A stretch of 64,000 nucleotides of DNA from contig JASJZC010000004.1 in the NCBI GenBank assembly GCA_037178855.1, positions 1,116,001-1,180,000 of the forward strand, in the 5' to 3' direction. Shown here in pieces: positions 31,001-41,200 of this stretch (positions are counted from its first letter, which is position 1; each line of letters opens with the position of its first letter). The DNA is from Oscheius sp. JU75 (Eukaryota > Nematoda > Chromadorea > Rhabditida > Rhabditidae). The notes beneath the pieces were generated by a model, which ran no database searches, had not been told where the DNA came from, and was given only the letters and a program-made list of their open reading frames with translations. Position numbers and translations under genes: made by a program.

Positions 31001-32774
31001 GTCTCGTGGCTCGAGATCCTCCCCCGCGACATGTTCCTGCTTCAGGCCGTCATGAAGAAGGTCAACGAGTGCATTCTCAAAGGACTCGAGCTGCAGCCGA
31101 TGGACAGGTCCATGATTCTCGAGCTGTTCACGGCCCGAAATAGCTCTGTGGATGACGTTGCTAGCTGTATTGCCTACTCAGCCAAAAATCTCACCCTGAG
31201 TACTTTTCTTTGAATTTTCCTTCACATACTGACAACTTTAGGCATCCCCAAGGTGCAGCTGATCACCCTCGGGGTCGAAGTGGCCAACGGCTGGCTGGAA
31301 TCGATGAATCTGGACGAGACGACCAAGGGCTCGGTGATGGATGCCAAGCTCCGCTACGAACAGTTGGTTGAAAACTACAAAACGGAACTCCTCTTGAAAA
31401 AGGAAGGACTGTACGATAGCAAGACATCCGATCTCGTCGAACATCCCGAGGATCTCATCTGCCACATCTACAGCGAAAATATCGAGTGGAGTTCTCGTGT
31501 CGATATCAGTTAGATATCTTTTTTTACTATTTCAATCTTGTTTTCAGAGAGAAAGTCGGATCTGATTGATCAGCTAGCTGCCATCAACAATGTTAAGCTG
31601 TCGGAGATCCGTAACGACCTCGTTTTCCGCTGGCTGGCCGAGGGAGAAAGTACCGACGCTCTAGCAGTCAATCTGGACGATGTAGGCTGATTAACGCTTT
31701 GTTAATAGGAAGTATTTCAGACAATGGGCTCGATCTCCCTGCCGACGATGGTGGACACGAAAGACGACGACAACGACATCATTCCTCTGCCGCTCTTCGA
31801 CGCCTCGATCACGAAGATTGTCCATCTGTTGAAGCAGCAGGACTACCACGAGCTCTTCAACAAGATCTACACCAAATACATTCGGGATTACACGTCGACT
31901 AGTGGCGGCTACAAGACGGCTATTCGAGCCATCTGTGTCCTGCTGCGAACCATGACCGATGAGGATTTCACAAAGTACAACATCTCGGACAACAGACTCT
32001 GGTAGGTGTTTTTATCTTTCCTTTTCAAAGCAGTTTCAGTGGTTCGATTGAGACGATCCTCCTTACGCGACTTTTCGAAGTTGCCAGAGTCGAGCAGCCT
32101 TATAGCTGCTACGCAAGTCAGGAGAAGCTGACCATTGCTCGATCCCTAATGGCCCCTACGAAACGTCATACTCCCGAGGTATCCTGGATCTTTCCTCTTC
32201 TAATTCCTAAATTTAGCTTTGTTCCGTTGCCGCGGCAGTGGTCATCGACAATGATCTCCAGGACACGAATTTGGTCGAGACGCTGCTCACAAAACTCTCG
32301 CAGGCCAGACGAAAGGACATCTACATAGAGCTGCTCAAACACTGCAAGGAGGTTCCTGCTCTGGCCAATGTGAAGAATCTCGGCAGCTTCTGGCATCGAC
32401 TCATTGACAGTTCATCTATTCACGGTACTTTATTGGTTCCACCAAAATAATCGTCGTTTTCCAGAAGGTTCGCGCGATGAGGTTCTCTACTGGATCTACT
32501 TCCTCCTCTCCTGTCCAGTCGAGCTCCGTGGATTCGATCCGATCCGTACAATGTCCCAGAAGCTACCAGTCGCCGCCACAGTCCTCTCCATTGCCAGCAA
32601 TTTCACCAAGGTAGTTTCGAACCCTTTTACAGCAAAATCTACGACTTTCAGACCGTAGCCAAAATAGGAAGTTATGACCAGGCTGTCTCCGAGGCCAAGG
32701 ATCCCCATTTCCGCTGGTCCATTCAGCAGTCGTCATCGCCCGCCACCTCCAGCGATGACACGTTGGAATTCTAA
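25073..32774 (+). CDS. KNTC1: Kinetochore protein KNTC1/ROD (RZZ complex)
   Basis: Large subunit of the Rod-Zwilch-ZW10 complex, which recruits dynein and the Mad1-Mad2 checkpoint to unattached kinetochores. The model spans 7.7 kb with about 25 short introns and roughly 2,100-2,200 residues, the usual ROD size. The N-terminus (WLALSVNGDVSIFAVSADCG; RIREVCGGRYLVGVTSSGQM) is a WD-like beta-propeller. It is followed by the family landmark LTRLIEQNRLDEAEKFALEY and a long all-helical solenoid (YTFGTYRMVTKPEDASFDHW; SFLQGGFIAVARVIFNRH). The C-terminus is Ser/Asp-rich and ends SSDDTLEF. Start MGKFATVRPASDATTVRRKE at 25073; stop at 32774. The closest alternative would be another helical-solenoid vesicle or nucleoporin protein, but the propeller-to-helix junction motif favours ROD. 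Confidence 0.86.
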
Positions 32775-32912
32775 GAGAAATTACGGTTTGTGTATATTAT
32801 AATAGCCCCGTACCCTTATTGTTTTAGTCATTTTCATCCGAGTAAACTTGTTTTATTACTTGACTTTTTCATATACTTGGGGCATTTTTCTATCCATCCG
32901 AGGAACCCCAAA

Positions 32913-34005
32913 ATGAGCCAATGGCAAGCCGATAACAGATTGATAAGATTGAACCGTCAGTGGTCTTCTTTCTCGTTGACTCACTTCGAAATGACTGGCG
33001 ACATGGATTGGTCGGCTTGTAAACATTTTCCTGAAGTTTCTCTGGAGGTATAGACATCTTTTACCTGACTCGAAACTCATAGATGGCCACAACGTTACAC
33101 GAGAACTACGCTGTCAAGACCCTCTTTGAAGAGTACATGGATGCAATGGAGAATCAATTGAATGAACTAAATCCGGAACAGTACAAACGGTTGCATTCTA
33201 CACAAATGGTGAGTGAATAATAAGGTTTGTTCATTGGAAAGATGTCACTACCGTACCCCATTTTTTTTCTTGACGGGACCCTTGCTAAGTGAGACTGCAA
33301 AACTTGGCTGAGTATTCAATGTTTGCATGCTAAACGGGTCCTACCACGAAAAATGGACCATGATAGTGACCCCTTTTTTAACTACATAGTTTGAAGTACC
33401 TTTTAGAGAAAAGCGCTGCGTGAATTGAACAACAGAGTACATGTTTCCAGCTACAAATCGGCCTATTACATGCTGAAGGAAATGATTGAGGTTAATGAGG
33501 TCAAAAATAGATACTAAAATGTTTCAGAAGCATTTCGAATTATACAGCCAGATAAATTACAAGAGTTCCAAGCCCTTCTTTACACTGAAATCAGTGCTTC
33601 AAAATAGGCCTTTTTCTTCTAAAGGTGTGACGTTTGTTGGTCTAAATAATAGGTTTTTAGCCTTCGCTAGTGGCTGTTTCGAGCTGATAGCAAGCTGTCT
33701 GGCTGGTAAGAGTCAGTTCTCATAAAACGAACAAAATAACGGAATGTTCAGGTTACAAAGTAGCAAGGAATGTGTGTCTACTGACCATTGGAGTAGTTGC
33801 CGTGCCTCTTTCTGCTTATTTAGCCAGCCACAGCCTTTGGATACTGTTGTTTTTGATCTCTTTGATTGACGCCTTGCTGTTTTCTGTTGGTGTTCCATTG
33901 ATTTTGGTTACTGGAGGCTGTTTCATATACTTCGAGCTGTCAAAATTGTTTATTTATCGAAGTGACTTTAGAGATTCGTTGGAACCATACTTTGGGAGGG
34001 AATAA
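32913..34005 (+). CDS. Unrecognised protein with two to three membrane segments
   Basis: I do not recognise the family. Exons join in frame: MSQWQADNRLIRLNRQWSS, a helical N-terminal half with coiled-coil character (LFEEYMDAMENQLNELNPEQ; KSALRELNNRVHVSSYKSAY), then hydrophobic segments NVCLLTIGVVAVPLSAYLAS, LWILLFLISLIDALLFSVGV and VPLILVTGGCFIYFELS. It ends SLEPYFGRE at 34005. Small-residue-rich hydrophobic segments suggest an organelle or endomembrane protein, perhaps a membrane-shaping type. Its ATG is 139 bp after the KNTC1 stop on the same strand, an operon-like spacing. The intron at about 33211-33404 carries a hairpin repeat. Confidence 0.7.
33241..33378. repeat. Inverted-repeat element in an intron
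   Basis: Left end GATGTCACTACCGTACCCCA then CGGGACCC; right end GGGTCC then TGGACCATGATAGTGACC. The ends are imperfect reverse complements over about 40 bases (GTCACTA..GTA.CCCATTTTT / GTCACTATCATGGTCCATTTTT). The GGGTCCYRCNACNAA core also appears in the 4221 and 5921 elements, suggesting a related family. Confidence 0.6.
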
Positions 34006-34553
34006 AGCTTGCAAAACCTTGAATTTCAGAAGAGAAGCTTTTTCCGTTTTCTCTTTCCCGCCTTTTAACTTTTACTCCGAAATGCGTGCTCTAGAAGTTT
34101 AGTAACGGGAACTCGAAGTCAGACGATAGCTTTACTGGGTTCCAAAGCACGAAAGCATTGTTTAATTGTACTTCGCTATATTACAAAACATCAGATATAA
34201 AATAGTGACAAGGTATCGCTTGTCGCAACAGAAACAAACAAAACTTAGTGGAAATTATGCTAGGACTTGTATGTAGGTCTGGAGTTTAAGCAACCTTCTT
34301 GAGTTTGTATCTGCCGTAAACAACCCTGAACAAGTCTTACACTTTACTTGATTTCGTTTCAAAGCATCTAGTTTTGCCAAAGATAACGAATTACCTCTAA
34401 AAGTATTCCAGCCGTGAGCGTGTGAAAAGCGTGCAGCATTCGGCATTTCTTTCAGAAATTACTCGATCTCTATGACTAAATACGTTTTACTCCTCCCAAT
34501 ATTTCTCTCTTGCTGGTTTTCCTCTTTATTGTTCTGTTTGAAGGTATCCCTGT
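34006..34553. other. Intergenic spacer
   Basis: No gene identified. A short minus-strand ORF (34255-34446) contains KCKTC and could hint at a zinc site, but it has no supported start or partner Cys pair. The spacer ends with a T-rich tract and the ZNRD2 start. Confidence 0.4.
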
Positions 34554-35328
34554 ATGGGACATCGCCGTTTCACGAAGGAGAAACAGATAGCCGCTGACCA
34601 TCCCTACACCCGGACTCCGAATCCCAACGCGAGAAACTATTTCGACGAAATGGCCCCGGTTAACGGAATCATAGAATACGATCAGGTATCTGTTTGTCCC
34701 TTGTAATTGAAAACATTAAGTATAGGAGGTGCTTGAGGCTGCCAACCGTGAGCGAGAGGCAATGCGTGACGCCGTCTCGAAGAGAATGGGGGAATTGCTT
34801 CTTCGCGGTGTCACAATGCTGGATGCGTATTGTCAAACCTGCAATGTATGTTCTTCTTTCACTGTATCTTCATTTCCAGCTTTAGGGAATCCTTATGCAG
34901 GACAGAAATAGCGCCCAGACCTGTGTCACCTGTGACATTTACGCGGAAAAGACCCAAGCGACCTCGAAAATCAGCAAGGCGATTGAGCATCTGGGCGAAA
35001 AGGAAGATTCCGAGGAGCCTTTCGAGTTGCATAAATCCACCGAGCAAGAGGTCAAACGCGGCTCCGTCCCCAGCAAAAAGAGTCCTCCGCCCTCTCAACA
35101 AGTTTGATATTTTTCTTGCTTCAAATTTCAAGTCTTCAGACAAGTAAGCCTTCTCCCATGGCTTCAAGCTCTCCGATTTCTCTTCCCGGCTACGCGGCAG
35201 CCGTTCGTGCCGTCGACAACAAGTTAGCCTGGGCAGCTGAGCGTCTCTCGACAACGGCGGACGTAGCCGAATCTCGGGAACTTCTCGCCCTGATCTCGGA
35301 AGCTATGACCACAATTCGCGGTATCTAA
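34554..35328 (+). CDS. ZNRD2: ZNRD2 (SSSCA1, p27) zinc-ribbon protein
   Basis: Small cytosolic zinc-ribbon protein known in mammals as the Sjogren/scleroderma autoantigen; its molecular role is poorly defined. The diagnostic segment is RMGELLLRGVTMLDAYCQTC, followed after a short intron by GILMQDRNSAQTCVTCDIY. This gives two CxxC knuckles (CQTC and CVTC) of one zinc ribbon, in the family's own context. N-terminal to it is a basic/polar stretch (MGHRRFTKEKQIAADHPYTR). C-terminal is a low-complexity Ser/Pro linker, then a helical tail (LAWAAERLSTTADVAESREL). The downstream MRM1 gene starts 134 bp after the stop on the same strand, with AATAAA at about 35370 between them. Confidence 0.9.
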
Positions 35329-35461
35329 TTCTGATATTTTGTTATGTTGTTGCTTGTTATTGTTTCGAATAAAGCTTTACCTATGCATAATTAGTCAAAC
35401 AATCGTTGCTGTCCTCTTTTACTACTTTCCCCTTATTTGGCAAATCATTTTATCCAGAACA

Positions 35462-36495
35462 ATGAGATTTTGTCTTCGAGCGCTCTCAGACAAGCCGAAT
35501 CTGGTATTTCGAAAGTCCAAAGTGACCGGGAAGTCGCTCGAAGCTCTTTTGACGTCAGTTCGCTAGTTTTCTGTTCATAAAATCTGGTGCAGATCACGGG
35601 TGCTGATCCCAAAGATCAAGGAAGAGGCACTTTTTGGAATTTTTCCAGTGTTGGAGAGTCTGGAGACCGGGAAACGGATTTCGCATCGACTATACATCAA
35701 GGATTCGATCAGAGAACGAAAGCAGGATGACGTCCGAGTCGACCGAATTCTCGAACTGGCAGCTGAGAAGAACATCTCGGTCAGAAGGATAACTCAGGCT
35801 CAGCTGGACAGAATCACCGATTTCCAGCTTCACAATGTTAGTTCTCTTACTATTATTCGCACTGTATTCTACAGGGAATCTGTCTTGATACTTCCCCACT
35901 CTCCTTCTCTCCAGTCAAAGACTGCCGATTGACTGTCTACCTAGACGGGGTTCTCGATCCCGGCAACATTGGAGCAATCGCACGGAGCTGTCTCTATTTC
36001 GGAGTCGAGCAGATTGTCTACTGTAGAGGAAGAGGGTTAGTCTCGTTCGTTTTAAAGAATGGTATTCAGTCTAGACCCACAAGAATAACTCCGAGCATGA
36101 GCAAAGCCAGCTGCGGAGCTGTCGAACGAATAGGAGTTGTGCAGTTGGAAAAGGAGGAGGATCTATTCGCAGTAGGTTGCTTCATATTCACAAAGTTCAA
36201 TTCTCCTCAGAAATATCCAGACTCGGCGATTATAGGAACCTCGGACCCACAGTCGGCGCTTCGCTATGGCAAACAGCTGGTCGAACTGAAGGAATTGCCC
36301 TCTCTCCAAGACAAAAAGCTTATCCTGGTCCTCGGAGATGAGCATAAAGGAATTTCGACGGATCTCATGCGACGATGCGGCCTGCTCACAATAATCCGTG
36401 GATCCGTAGCCGGGAGAGGACACGTCTCATCGCTCAATGTCTCCGTAGTCGCCGGCATCGTTTTGCAGGAGATTTCGAGGCAGACACGGCTGTAG
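35462..36495 (+). CDS. MRM1: Mitochondrial rRNA 2'-O-methyltransferase MRM1 (SpoU/TrmH)
   Basis: SAM-dependent SPOUT methyltransferase acting on mitochondrial large-subunit rRNA. The Arg-rich N-terminus (MRFCLRALSDKPNLVFRKSK) fits a mitochondrial presequence. SpoU motif 1 is YLDGVLDPGNIGAIARSC, motif 2 is LILVLGDEHKGIS and motif 3 is SLNVSVVAGIVLQEI; all three catalytic/knot motifs are intact. The segment RITPSMSKASCGAVER matches the P-x-x-S-K-x-S-x-GA pattern typical of MRM1. Introns are short, with donors such as gtcagttcgc after LLT. The start follows ttttatccagAACA, an acceptor-like site 134 bp after the ZNRD2 stop, so the two genes may share an operon. The stop is at 36495. Confidence 0.88.
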
Positions 36496-38207
36496 AGGTA
36501 CGGTAGTTTCATACCTTGTTCACAAATGATTTTTCAAGGAAGCACAAGCCAAGAAGGAGGAAGAAACGCCAGCGGAAAAAGTGCATGTAAATGAAGATTT
36601 CACTGCAAGATTTTTAGATATTTAATGGGCATCAGTAAGATCCTAGAAGGGTGAACCAGTCGTTGTGCATCACTGTCTAAAAGCAGAGGTTAAATTCGGC
36701 CATTTGGGTTAACTTACTAAATACAAACTTCATTTCCTTCTCAGGGCATTCAAAGAGCTGTTACCTAAATGCTTCTATTAGTCTTCGATTTCTGAAACGG
36801 TCTTCTTTCTTTCTCAAGAACGCTGGACAACAGACGAAGGTCATAGGGTTTGACGATACACAATACTCGGAGGCTATACTGGTAACTGCAATGCGCCAAT
36901 CTGAAAGGCAGTATTTTAGAGTCACTCGGGCTCACTTGGCAGAAGAAAAATGTGGAAATTGGGTGAAAAGAGTGGGGCTAAAAGGATTGCAGAAGACTAG
37001 ATCCACATCTATCCATCGATTTTAAAGGAATCTCACGTTGAATTGGAATTATCTAGAGAATAACTACAGGCAGTGGAACGATCGAGGAGTATTCGACGAT
37101 AATAAGCAAATATTTCTAACGACGATCCAAAGGTGGGAAATTAAAAGGGATGTCAGAATGAAAGAACCATGCGACCGACAATAAAGTAACGTGGAAAATT
37201 TGTGCTCGTTTCGGTACTGTTGGTCTCATTCGGTGTCTAGTCTACAGGGCTAGGAGTCCTAGTCCACGGCGTGTTATGCGCCACTTTTTCAAACCGGGCG
37301 CAAATGCCGCTCGTTTTCTCAAGTACAGTATCCTACAGAAATCGTGGTTTAAACTGATTTTGGCACAGGATACCGTATACCCTACATTAATCCAAAAAGA
37401 GGCTACAAAATTAATTCTGAATTCCCACCCTCGAAATAGGAAATTGGCGACGCCTTTTGCATGGGCGTAACACGCCGTGAGTCGCGCAGGATTTCAAATC
37501 AAGCTTGTTCTCACTGTTTCTTGTTTTCAGTCTAGCAGCTTGTTCTTCCATTCTCCTTCGTTTCATTTGTATCGAAAACGTGGCTACTTGCAGCCTTCAC
37601 CGGAAGCAAACAACAAATTCCGAAAAATAACGAAACGAAGGCTGTATGCTGATAAAAAGAAATCTAAAAATTGCTGAATTTGAATTCCCGCGCCCCTGGT
37701 GTCCCGAGACAAACGTATTTTGGGACACTGTAATCTTTTTTTTTTAACAGACTATAATATTATATTATAATTGATAGAAGAATATACTACTCGATTGTTT
37801 AAATACCGATCTGAAATTAAAATTACCAAAAATGGAAGAAAAACTTTAGTTCTGGCTTCATCCACTTTCCTCCTCGCAGGGTCCTTTGGTCGTCTTCATG
37901 TCGCTGTTGTCCTTGGCCGTAGAGTATTTAGAGTTCGACAAAAAACAAGAAGTGCGAACCAACAAAACATCCACAGGCAAATCCCTCTCTTTTTCAGTAT
38001 TATTCCCTTCGGATTGCGTCCCCAGCCGTGTCAAAGTTTCTTCTCCAAAGAGCTGTTCCGGTGTGGCTGACAAGAGCCACGCCCAGAGTCTCCTTATCAA
38101 AAATTTCTCTGCTAATCAATGCACCTAGCCAGTTTCAACTGCTCTTACAATCTTTTTCTCTTCTTTCTTATAGCTTATGACAATTTGTCTTTTCCAGATA
38201 CATCAGA
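36496..38207. other. 1.7-kb intergenic spacer with a DNA-transposon relic
   Basis: Nothing gene-like was found from 36512 to 37260, where even 60-codon ORFs are absent. A MITE occupies 37265-37479. Downstream there is a T run at about 37736 and an AT-rich palindromic tract (tataatattatattataatt). A minus-strand ORF at 37858-38100 is noted among the rejections. The spacer ends with cttttccagATACATCAGA before the next start codon. Confidence 0.6.
37265..37479. mobile_element. MITE, copy 1, with 4-bp target duplication
   Basis: Terminal inverted repeats CACGGCGTGTTATGC (left) and GGGCGTAACACGCCGTG (right). The element is flanked by the direct repeat AGTC on both sides (37261-37264 and 37480-37483). 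A second, internally deleted copy in opposite orientation lies at 50066-50254 with its own flanking ACTT repeat. No ORF is present, so it is non-autonomous. CAC-starting ends with 4-bp duplications recall Chapaev-type elements of the CMC superfamily (inference). Confidence 0.85.
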
Positions 38208-41200
38208 ATGAGGAGCCTACTGCTTGTAGGTTTCTTTCTGCTCTGTCAAGGTGAGGCAATCAAATGTGTAAAACCTACATGCGTTTTGAAGGGAGTTCGG
38301 CATTTGACAAATGTGACAACGGAGGATTTCTGTTTGTTGGAAACAATTCCTGTAACTGCCCTAACTACTGGCAGAACAGTAACGACCTCAGCGAAGCCAA
38401 AGGCTGCACAGAGATCCAATGTGTCAACGGAGGATATACTTCACCAGGCTCGGTTCCACAGCGCTGTGTCTGTCCATCTGGCTACCTCGGAATCCACTGT
38501 GAAGCAGGTCTGTAGCTTCTTACAAACCCCCGTCAAACCCATTACAGTAACCGCCTTCATCCCACACTCCAACCTATACAAACAGTCATCAAGCAGCAGT
38601 TTCACTCTGGTCTATGTCAATCTCTTCTCAAACTACTATGGAGGTCTCGTCTACACCCAGTTCCAAAATGTAAGAGCATGAGAGATCAGAAGATTCTAAT
38701 ACTGTAGGCTCTCAATCTTATTATTGGTGGGGCGAATTTCGACACGAAATGGCTCATCACAAACAGCGAAACTCCAAATCTGAACCCCAATTCAATTTCT
38801 GATTCTTCTCGTAATTCAAGCAGTACGGAATACAATGATAATTTTTTTAGATTATAAGTTCAACACAGAATATGTCGAAAACAAAACCATTTCTTTGGAG
38901 CCTCCAATGTCACCCGTGCAGTTTTCCTGCTATGGAGCTCCGTTCTTTCAGCCAATAGTTGAGCATATCATGGGTAAGGAAGGGTTTCAGAAAAAAAGAT
39001 AGGGTGACTGTATCCCGACAGCAGTCTAGAGACACGAGCCAACCCCATATCTCTACTACATGTTTCCTGCTGTTTCTAGCTGGCTATTTTGTCTGCCTGT
39101 CCATGCTAGTCTCTGTCAGCCTGTGAGTCATTATATCATGGCTAACTTGTCCCAACTTAAACTTCCGTCCCGTGTCATCTATCCTTGTCTAGACACGCTG
39201 GTTGTCTCGTTCCATGTTCCATTTGGTGGTATAGGGATGTTCTGAGTCTGTTCTGGTTCTCAGAGATTTCAAAGACAAACGAATGGGATTTCTGTTACGG
39301 TTTTAATCAGGCCGGAACTAGTTTTAGATCCGAAAAGAGTATGACAATGATAAAGTGCTGAAGAAAAAGAAAACCATTTCAGAAAATGGAATCAGAGAGA
39401 CAGCCATCACCATCCTGACTCAACATCCAGCCAGTAATGACTTGGATCCATACAATGTACCTTGGTACGACAGACTCATCATGCTGTGTCAGTCCTTTGA
39501 CATTAGGGTGAGAAGGCCTACTCATTCAGTCAACTGTTTTCAGATCAATGTGATCTTCTCTGACGATCAGACTTTTGTCCGTTGTACGTCGGATGACACG
39601 AATCAGTTGAGAGAACTCTCCAAAATGACAGGAGGAATCTTCGTGACAGCCGCCCACAATCCGGACTACACTGCGACTGGAACAGTTAGTCGAGCATCTG
39701 GATAGAACAAGTGTTTTCCAGATAATCGACATGGTTTTGACATCTCACATTGCCTATGAGCCGATAACTATGAGTACCAATGGCATTGTAAACTTTAATA
39801 TGAACATCCCCCCGGACTTCAAAAAGTACTACATTGTGGCCTATGGAGACAATCAGTCTGTACTAAAATCAGCTCAAAACAATCTAGAGATTCAGACCTC
39901 CAGCTCTCATTAATAACTCCAACTGTCAAGTTATGAACGCTATCCCGATGAAGAGTGATGATAACGTGTATGCCTATCCGATCTCTTTCAATCCTTCCTG
40001 TACCATCAGTTTCACAAACACCAAACGTGTTCAAGTAGATTGGAGAGATATGAAGGACAAAAGACTCCTTTCAGGTCTTCGGCTCGAACATGATTCTCGG
40101 CCCGGTTAGCGTGAAACTATACAAGTCGTACTTGGAAACTTCTGATCTGGATACTTCTAAGATTCAACCAGTCCAGGGTAAGTTCTAACCCGCAGGAGCA
40201 CCCTGCTCAAAGATTACGAGCTGGGTACAGTTGGGGACAGTTGTCGCGAATGCCAAAAACTGGAAGAATCCAATCTTTTTCTAAAAGTTCAGTCTTTTGA
40301 ATTCGATCTTTTCGGAACACACTTCTTACAGCACCTTCCAGCTTTGTCCACTTTGGACAGAACTGTGAGAACCGGGCAGAGCCGATCCAATTCGTTTTGC
40401 ATTCAATGAATGTTTTGAGCTCGTCTGCCGGACAGAACATAAAAACATTGCACATTATCTGCGTGAGATTCCTGGGCTGGTAATTTTAAATGACTGTAAG
40501 AAATAGGTAAAACCTGAACAGTCATGGACACAAGTAGCTCCTTCGATTGGTTACTGTAGCTAAAGAAATATGGTCTTCCGGTACTCTTTCAGGGTTACGA
40601 TACACTTTCAGGAAACGTCCACAAAGTCTCCATCCACGTGGAAAACACTGGCAGCCTTGGAGCGCCTACTGTGACAGAGGCGTTTTTCAATCAGGGTGGA
40701 AGCAGTTCACGTCTTACAATGACAACAAGAAACGGAGCCATGGAATACATCTCCAATGTGGGTGGTCACAAAGTTCAAAAACCGACTTACTTACAGGAGA
40801 ATATCACCTGTGACCCGAGTGTATATCCAGCATGGATTCAACTAACTTTGACGGGAATGCCAGCGGCTGAAAAGAGATACATTCCGGTCTTCTGTCAGTA
40901 TTGGACGAGTCTTCTGTCAAAATTGGATGGATCGAATCCAGCTGGAAACAACGCCGAGGAAGAAACTTATTGGAGTTCGGGAGAGAGAATAGGTAGACAC
41001 ACTGTATCTTATTTATGAAGTTGTTTTAGACGATGATGTTACGGCAGCGACAACAGTCGATCCAGCGTCGGTTTTTACACAAAAGACATTCGTCCTCGGC
41101 TACTCTGACAAGACCACACAGGATCAACAGAACAGTTTCCTGCTGGGCAGTGTGCTTCAGAGTCCGTTCTCTCCGTATACGGACTTTGGAGAGATCCGTT

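Noticed and set aside
34255-34446. 63-codon minus-strand ORF with KCKTC
   Set aside because: A single CxxC with no second pair and no conserved context; probably chance in a spacer.
37858-38100. 80-codon minus-strand ORF (RRLWAWLLSATPEQLFGEE...)
   Set aside because: No recognisable domain, no clear promoter or splice partners, and the frames on either side break without good GT/AG sites. Kept out of the gene list.
40207-40455. 82-codon minus-strand ORF inside the EGF/VWA gene
   Set aside because: Lies in what looks like a long intron on the plus strand; no motif and no support for transcription on the other strand.
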